Assembly (NCBI GenBank): GCA_041740315.1
Contig: JBGSMF010000253.1
Span: forward strand, 1 to 11,035
Direction of reading: 5' to 3'
DNA length: 11,035 bases
From: JBGSMF01 sp041740315
GTDB taxonomy: Bacteria; Chloroflexota; Anaerolineae; Fen-1058
Positions 6,575 to 11,035 of this stretch are shown one piece after another (position 1 is the first letter of the stretch; each line of letters opens with the position of its first letter). Position numbers and translations under genes: made by a program. Below the pieces are notes generated by a model. The model ran no database searches and was not told the origin of the DNA. It saw nothing but the letters and a program-made list of their open reading frames with translations.

Positions 6575-8227
6575 TCACCAGTTCCTCGTCACCATTGGCA
6601 AAAATGTGTGATGTATCACGCTGGTAGTGATGATGGCGCTATCTCCCACAAGCGGGTTGCCTTGACTGGCTACTGATAAGGCGATTGTATCTCCCATTCC
6701 AGAGGTGGCGGTGGATGGTACGATAACAGTAATTGGCATTGTTATACTTATCCCAGCTGGTAGTGTCAAAGAATCTGGAACGTGGCTTGTGTCAGCCCAC
6801 CCCAGGCTCGAACTGAGGGTAATTGTATAGGTATCTGTGCTAATGCCCAGGTTAGCGATGGTAACAGGATATACAGCGATGCTGCTTGGTTGGACTACTA
6901 TATTATTATACGATATAATGGCTACTTGATAAGGGGTGATGATCTGTGCGTTTTCCTCTCGCGTCAGTTCATCAGACTCGGTTGCCATAGGTAACGGCGG
7001 CACCGCTTCGCCAAGCTTGCCGATGATGCCGCCATCGAAAACCAAATTTGCCCAATCGTTGTAACTGCCCAAAACCGTTTGCTGTGAATCTTGATTGATG
7101 TCTGTTTGAACGTTGACCTCTGCACTGTTGAAATTGCAGTTCCAATCAATTTGCCCGTTGGCATTAATAACGCGCTGCTCTCCCAACCAGCAGTAATACC
7201 TAGTGCCGTAGCCATTTGTAGCAGGGCCGCCATCCAGGCCGACCGTTTCATCTAGGCCACTTTCGTCAAGGTTGGGCAAAGCAAAGCGCGAGTAATCGAA
7301 ATGTCCTTCTTGGCTATTGATGATCAGTCCCCGGAACTGGAAAGAATAGTTCATCACGCTCAGAAAATTGGGTTTATAGTTGGTGTGGTCATTCCCACCA
7401 TGCCGAAGCCCCAAATTGTGACCTAATTCGTGCATGAATGTGCCTGCCTGTCCATTAGTTGTTCCTGTTCCACCACCAATAGGCCAATCCGCAAGGCTGA
7501 CGATAAAATCACTTGCTGGAATGCCTCTCGAAATGCCACCGATGGGTACCCAAAACATCCCATCCTGTTTATATGCAGAAAAGTGGGCAAATATACAATA
7601 GTGAAAAATAGCGGCTCTGGCCAACGAGAAATTGCTCGCCTTGATTATGTCGAATTCATCCCATTGATAGTTATTGCCATTCATAACACCAAGATCGCGG
7701 TCATGTGGGAGGCTGTTGGACTGGCTTCGATGTCCCCAATTTTCGCCCGTCGTGGGATTCATCACGCTGTCTGGGCCATGGTCAACGTGGAGGGTAATGC
7801 CCGTGCTGCCATCAGGATTAGACACAGGCGCATTGGCAAATGACTGAACAATTTTGTTAGTGGCTTCTGGTTTGGGCTTGTGGCTGTGGCCAAAATAACA
7901 TCCAATGAGCGGCAGACAGATGCCTTGCTCCACCATGTAATCAATCTCTACAAAAATGTCTTTTTTCTGTGGGGTAGCTCCCATTGCCGGAAGGTCTACA
8001 AACACGCTATTGTTTGCAAAGGTTACTGTTAACCCTAAAGTTTCCCAAGTGTCGAGTAGGCCATCTCCGTCTGTGTCTTCTTGAATTACTGATACTATGT
8101 TGCTGTTCTCGTTGTCCACACGAGTTAAGCCTGTGGGTGCAAATGACTGAGCTAAATTAGGTTGTGATGCCACCGCTACAAGCATCACTAACGCTCCCGC
8201 AAGACTCAAAAGCAATTTGGTTTTCAT
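6575..8227 (-). CDS. Secreted metzincin-type zinc metalloprotease with EF-hand-like calcium loop
   Basis: This is a predicted extracellular zinc endopeptidase of 550 residues. Residues 1-21 or 1-28 form a signal peptide (MKTK, a hydrophobic core, then AVAS or LAQS). Near the mature N-terminus DTDGDGLLDTWE (51-62) has Asp/Gly/Asp/Glu at loop positions 1, 3, 5, 6, 9 and 12, the EF-hand spacing for calcium. The catalytic motif HELGHNLGLRH (266-276) is a full HExxHxxGxxH metzincin site with Glu267 as base, and SVMNY with Met292 is the likely Met-turn. Cysteine pairs 104/110 and 346/364 could form disulfides. Residues about 430-535 look like a beta-sandwich domain of the kind found in surface proteins, and the chain ends FLPMVTRNW. 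The ATG at 8225-8227 is chosen for its GGGAG six bases upstream and signal peptide; a TTG five codons upstream is rejected. I cannot assign a MEROPS family. It lies 36 bases after the FnIII gene and 50 before livF, and is GC-poor for the region. Confidence 0.88.
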   Translation of the reverse strand: MKTKLLLSLAGALVMLVAVASQPNLAQSFAPTGLTRVDNENSNIVSVIQEDTDGDGLLDTWETLGLTVTFANNSVFVDLPAMGATPQKKDIFVEIDYMVEQGICLPLIGCYFGHSHKPKPEATNKIVQSFANAPVSNPDGSTGITLHVDHGPDSVMNPTTGENWGHRSQSNSLPHDRDLGVMNGNNYQWDEFDIIKASNFSLARAAIFHYCIFAHFSAYKQDGMFWVPIGGISRGIPASDFIVSLADWPIGGGTGTTNGQAGTFMHELGHNLGLRHGGNDHTNYKPNFLSVMNYSFQFRGLIINSQEGHFDYSRFALPNLDESGLDETVGLDGGPATNGYGTRYYCWLGEQRVINANGQIDWNCNFNSAEVNVQTDINQDSQQTVLGSYNDWANLVFDGGIIGKLGEAVPPLPMATESDELTREENAQIITPYQVAIISYNNIVVQPSSIAVYPVTIANLGISTDTYTITLSSSLGWADTSHVPDSLTLPAGISITMPITVIVPSTATSGMGDTIALSVASQGNPLVGDSAIITTSVIHHTFLPMVTRNW

Positions 8228-8233
8228 GCATAT

Positions 8234-8238
8234 CTCCC
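8234..8238 (-). promoter_or_regulatory. Ribosome binding site deciding the protease start
   Basis: GGGAG on the minus strand is six bases before the ATG at 8225-8227. The upstream in-frame TTG (8240-8242) would place this site inside the coding sequence and add MREIC before the signal peptide, so the ATG is preferred. Confidence 0.7.
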
Positions 8239-8263
8239 GCAATTTTCACTGGGGCATAGACTA

Positions 8264-8692
8264 CTATGGGATAATAACTTCACTTTCCGACATATCACTC
8301 TCTTTACCATAAACTGCTACGGCTCTAACACCATAAATGTAGCTAGTGCCTGGTTTTATAGTTGTATCTATAAATTCATACTTTCCCATGTTATCCCCAA
8401 CGAGTTCTACATTGTTTAGCCATTGCCACTCAGTGTCGCTGGACGTTTTGCGATATATTTGATACGTAATGTCATCTGCTCCAGTGCCGAGCCACCTCAC
8501 CGCGACTGCATTTTCTATTGCTTCAACTGTTAGTTGGGAAGGATGTAACGGTATCTGTTGATAGTATTCTTGGCGGGTCATACCGCCTTCCCCCATGCCA
8601 TATCCAGTTACCCTCAAGATTATGATGGTCAAGACCATGATGATCAAGGCTGCAATTGCCAAAACTAGTGGTAGAACTAATTTGCGATTCAT
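8264..8692 (-). CDS. Membrane-anchored fibronectin type III domain protein
   Basis: This gene encodes a 142-residue protein of unknown function. MNRK is followed by one strong membrane helix (about 4-27). With the positive charges on the N-terminal side this gives an N-in, C-out signal anchor. A Gly/Met-rich spacer (28-45) leads to a single fibronectin type III-like domain (about 48-142). It shows the expected Trp in strand B (VRW, 65-67), YQIYR in strand C, and the late Tyr core in KPGTSYIYGVRAV followed by GKES. The ATG at 8690-8692 has AGGAGG five bases upstream; the open frame extending 29 codons further upstream lacks a membrane-protein start and is rejected. Two stop codons in tandem (TAG TAG) end it. 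It lies 86 bases after livG and 36 before the protease. It may be a surface adaptor, partner or anchor for the protease; this is inference from adjacency only. Confidence 0.8.
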   Translation of the reverse strand: MNRKLVLPLVLAIAALIIMVLTIIILRVTGYGMGEGGMTRQEYYQQIPLHPSQLTVEAIENAVAVRWLGTGADDITYQIYRKTSSDTEWQWLNNVELVGDNMGKYEFIDTTIKPGTSYIYGVRAVAVYGKESDMSESEVIIP

Positions 8693-8697
8693 TTTTT

Positions 8698-8703
8698 CCT
8701 CCT
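8698..8703 (-). promoter_or_regulatory. Ribosome binding site deciding the FnIII protein start
   Basis: A full-consensus AGGAGG on the minus strand with a five-base A spacer precedes the ATG at 8690-8692. It fixes the start at the membrane anchor rather than at the longer open frame. Confidence 0.85.
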
Positions 8704-8778
8704 GTGGTTTTGGCGCATGCGATCGGGATAGAAATTGAGCGCATAGCGTTACATCAGTAAGATGTCTATCAGAGCGCA

Positions 8779-9567
8779 CTAGGTGGTCTTGAGCGCTTCG
8801 ACAGCGCTGCCACGCCCCAGGTAGGCTTCGATGACCTGGGGATTGTTCTGGATTTCGATGGGTGTGCCCTCGGCAATCTTTTCGCCAAAGTCCATCACGG
8901 TCACTGTTTCCGAGATGCCCATCACCACCCGCATCTGGTGCTCGATGAGCAAGATCGTAATGCCCAGCTCGTCGCGCAGGCGGCGGATAAAAGCCGTCAT
9001 CTCGCCGGTTTCGGCCGGGTTCATGCCGGCCGTCGGCTCGTCAAGCAGCAGCAGCTTGGGTTGGCTGGCCAGGGCGCGCGCAATTTCCAGCCGGCGTTGG
9101 TAGCCGTAGGGCAGGTTGCGCGCCAGCAAGTCACCCTTGCCGCTCAGCCCTACAAAGCGGAGCAGTTTAAGGGCTTCTTCCAGCGCGTGGGCTTCTTCAT
9201 GCTGTTGGCTGGGTAGGTGAAAAATGGCGCCCAGTATTCCTGCGCGAAGGTGAGGGTGCTCACCTACCATCACATTCTCGATGGCTGTCATGTTGGCAAA
9301 CAGCCGAATATTCTGATAAGTGCGGGCAATGCCCATGCGCGCGACCTGGTCCGGCGTCCGGCCATCTATTGGCTGGCCTTGGAATAAAATGGTGCCTTCC
9401 TCGTGTTTGTAAAAGCCGGTTACGCAATTGAAAAAGGTGGTCTTGCCGGCGCCATTGGGGCCAATGATGCTGTGGATGGATTGTTCTTTGATCTCTACAT
9501 CCAAGTGGCCGACGGCGATCAGCCCCCCAAAACGTTTGGTTACTTTATGTGCGCAAAGAATAGCCAT
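8779..9567 (-). CDS. livG: Branched-chain amino acid ABC importer, ATP-binding subunit LivG
   Basis: This is the second ATPase of the Liv importer, 262 residues, typical length. It has Walker A GPNGAGKT (36-43), the LivG hallmark ARTYQNIRLF (81-90), and the modified signature LPYGYQRRLEIARAL (152-166), where YG replaces SG as usual in this subfamily. Walker B is LLLLDE (172-177), followed by PTAGMNP, and the switch His is His210. The C-terminus VIEAYLGRGSAVEALKTT matches the family tail. The ATG at 9565-9567 lies 28 bases after the livM stop with GAGG about ten bases upstream. One hand-counted 60-base line (9061-9120) is 70% GC, far above the next two genes. It should pair with LivF on the LivH-LivM permease. 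Its separation from livF by two unrelated genes is abnormal. Confidence 0.95.
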   Translation of the reverse strand: MAILCAHKVTKRFGGLIAVGHLDVEIKEQSIHSIIGPNGAGKTTFFNCVTGFYKHEEGTILFQGQPIDGRTPDQVARMGIARTYQNIRLFANMTAIENVMVGEHPHLRAGILGAIFHLPSQQHEEAHALEEALKLLRFVGLSGKGDLLARNLPYGYQRRLEIARALASQPKLLLLDEPTAGMNPAETGEMTAFIRRLRDELGITILLIEHQMRVVMGISETVTVMDFGEKIAEGTPIEIQNNPQVIEAYLGRGSAVEALKTT

Positions 9568-9595
9568 AAGCGTTTTTCCTCGTCTCTTTCACAGG

Positions 9596-11035
9596 CTAGC
9601 CGCTCGCGGCGGCCAAGTTTTCGTCTTTGTGCAACTCGCGCATGTGGGTTGCTTCGGGCCAAAAGCCCTCTGGCTTTCTCAGCATCATGAATACCAACAG
9701 CGCGCCGTAAAAGAACAAGCGATATTCGGCAAACTCGCGCAGCAGTTCTGGCGCGCCGACCAGGATGAGCGACCCGACGATGACGCCTGGGATGCTGCCC
9801 ATGCCGCCAACGATGACCAGGCACAGGATGTTGATCGAGATGAGCAAGTGCAAGCTGTGAGGATAAATCGAAGAGACTTTGCCGGCCATAATCGCGCCGC
9901 CCAGCCCGGCCATCGCCGCGCCGGTGGCAAAGGCCGCCAGCTTGGTGCCCACCAGATGAATGCCCATTGCTTCGGCCACGTCTTCGTCCTCGCGCAAGGC
10001 CATCCATGTCCGGCCCATGCGAGAATCTTTTAATCGCATGGCAATAAAACCCACAATCAGGCAGGCCGCCAGGACAAGATAGTAGAGCGTCTGCGGCGTA
10101 GATAACTCCCACGGGCCGACGATGGGTCTGGCAATGCGGGTGATGCCGTTCGAGCCGCCGATATAGGGCTTGAGCCAATCTGAAAGCGTCACCAGGCGAA
10201 CGATTTCGCCAAAGCCCAACGTGACAATGGCCAAATAATCGCCGCGCATCCCCAGGACCGGAATGCCCAAGATAATACCAGACAGCAACGCCCCGCCAAC
10301 GGCAAATGGCAGAGCCTCCCAAAAGCCCAGGTGAAACGGCATAAAGCTGATTTCAGGCGAGGTCAGAACCCCCATGATGTAAGCGGCGATGCCATAGAAA
10401 GCCACATAACCCAGGTCCAGCAGCCCCGCAAAGCCCACCACGATATTCAGCCCCAACCCCCACAGCGCAAAGATGCCCGTGAGGACCATCACCTCGCTTG
10501 GGTATGGCCCCAAGACTTGGGGCAAAAGCAGCATAATCACCACAAGCGCGCCCAGACTTGCTATCCGAAGGTTGCGTTGTCCGGCGGGCGGCAGCGCCCT
10601 GATGCGCTTTTGCACCTTTTCTCTTTGTCTTTGCCACAAATAGTTGCCGCCTGCCACCAAGACGAACACGACAATCGCGCCAGGAATTGTTAGCCCGCGC
10701 GGGGCAAACATCCACAAGAACAAGTTAGCCATCACCCCCCAGCCTTGCAGCATCACGCGGAGCAAATCTTGCAACAATCCCACCAGCACCACCACAGCCA
10801 GGGCCAGCAAAATGGCGCGCCGGAGCGCGGCCGGCAGCAGTCTCAACCCGGCCATGGCTGCACTGATGGCAGTTCCAATGATCAAGAGAGCGACAACGCC
10901 AAGCTTGAAGGTAATGATGGTATATAGGTTAGGGGTGGCATTCAGGAACATTGCGCGCAGATTGATCGCCGGGCCAATGAGCACCATGGCGGCTACAATC
11001 GCGGCTGTAACCAACCCGGCCAGCGCCCCGCTGGC
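9596..11035 (-). CDS. livM: Branched-chain amino acid ABC importer, permease subunit LivM (5' end cut by window edge)
   Basis: This is one of the two permeases of the Liv importer in the cytoplasmic membrane. The frame stays open to the right edge with 479 visible residues. A TTG at 11012-11014 could be a start, but the reading before it (ASGALAG) continues the same hydrophobic helix, so the true start is probably outside. About 190 residues of N-terminal extension with several helices precede the conserved BPD_transp_2 core; E. coli LivM has a shorter extension. The core shows GLGLNIVVGFAGLLDLGYVAFYG, then RGDYLAIVTLGFGEIVR, SNGITRIARP, and ALREDEDVAEAMG, which is the loop that contacts the ATPases. 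GGMGSIPGVIVGS lies near the end. The stop is 28 bases before livG. The partner livH and the binding-protein gene are expected just to the right of the window. Confidence 0.94.
   Translation of the reverse strand, partial: ASGALAGLVTAAIVAAMVLIGPAINLRAMFLNATPNLYTIITFKLGVVALLIIGTAISAAMAGLRLLPAALRRAILLALAVVVLVGLLQDLLRVMLQGWGVMANLFLWMFAPRGLTIPGAIVVFVLVAGGNYLWQRQREKVQKRIRALPPAGQRNLRIASLGALVVIMLLLPQVLGPYPSEVMVLTGIFALWGLGLNIVVGFAGLLDLGYVAFYGIAAYIMGVLTSPEISFMPFHLGFWEALPFAVGGALLSGIILGIPVLGMRGDYLAIVTLGFGEIVRLVTLSDWLKPYIGGSNGITRIARPIVGPWELSTPQTLYYLVLAACLIVGFIAMRLKDSRMGRTWMALREDEDVAEAMGIHLVGTKLAAFATGAAMAGLGGAIMAGKVSSIYPHSLHLLISINILCLVIVGGMGSIPGVIVGSLILVGAPELLREFAEYRLFFYGALLVFMMLRKPEGFWPEATHMRELHKDENLAAASG

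Larger units (their letters stand above)
6540..8773. repeat. Imperfect 12-bp inverted repeats bracketing the protease/FnIII gene pair
   Basis: TCTGATAGTCAT at 6540-6551 matches the reverse complement of 8762-8773 (TCTGATAGACAT) at 11 of 12 positions. The two copies lie in the gaps on either side of the two-gene insert, facing each other like terminal inverted repeats. I see no transposase between them and no convincing target-site duplication outside. A rough estimate puts such a match between these two gaps at a few percent by chance, so this is only suggestive. Confidence 0.3.

Noticed and set aside
7430..7843. 137-codon plus-strand frame opposite the protease
   Set aside because: The minus strand carries the metzincin active site through this stretch; the plus frame has no domain or ribosome binding site of note.
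6575..8227. Toxin or defence role for the protease/FnIII pair
   Set aside because: There is no immunity-like gene, secretion apparatus, nuclease or sensor domain nearby; neighbouring nutrient importers favour a digestive role.
8693..8778. Terminator after livG
   Set aside because: Only a 5-bp stem (ACATC with GATGT) is visible, with no T-tract on the transcribed strand.
8693..8779. Longer N-terminus for the FnIII protein, reading upstream to the livG stop
   Set aside because: The added 29 residues are polar, would bury the membrane anchor, and ignore the perfect AGGAGG before the ATG at 8690-8692.
1..11035. CRISPR array, tRNA, rRNA, transposase or phage genes
   Set aside because: No regularly spaced repeats, cloverleaf-like segments or mobile-element proteins were found on either strand; the only repeats are the short ones listed.

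Overview
All ten genes in this window lie on the minus strand, so the locus reads right to left. The encoded proteins point to a bacterium of the Chloroflexota, possibly Anaerolineae. The grounds are a dipeptide-binding lipoprotein with a Pro/Thr/Ala-rich linker, moderately high GC, and a secreted protease that ends in an LP-x-V-x-R-N tail familiar from that phylum. This placement is an inference from protein style; no rRNA or other marker gene is present.

In transcription order the right half (11035 to 5811) is a branched-chain amino acid importer of the Liv/HAAT class. It holds livM (5' end outside the window), livG and livF. Between livG and livF sit two genes that do not belong to a Liv transporter. 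One is a small membrane-anchored fibronectin type III protein (8264-8692). The other is a secreted metzincin-type zinc metalloprotease with an EF-hand-like calcium loop (6575-8227). Both have excellent ribosome binding sites, are poorer in GC than livG and livF, and are bracketed by short imperfect inverted repeats.

A 140-base AT-rich spacer (5671-5810) with three copies of an 18-base repeat separates livF from the second transporter. This is a complete-looking dipeptide/oligopeptide ABC importer in the order dppA, dppB, dppC, dppD, dppF, with dppF losing its C-terminus at the left edge. A perfect 15-bp hairpin between dppA and dppB probably acts as a partial terminator, so that more binding protein than membrane complex is made. 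dppB (TTG) and dppD (GTG) use non-ATG starts supported by Shine-Dalgarno sequences.

Taken together the genes suggest a protein-scavenging locus: an extracellular protease makes peptides, Dpp imports them, and Liv imports free amino acids. The transporters are ordinary. The unusual part is the protease plus fibronectin-domain pair embedded inside the liv gene cluster. I see no tRNA, rRNA, CRISPR array, transposase or phage gene.
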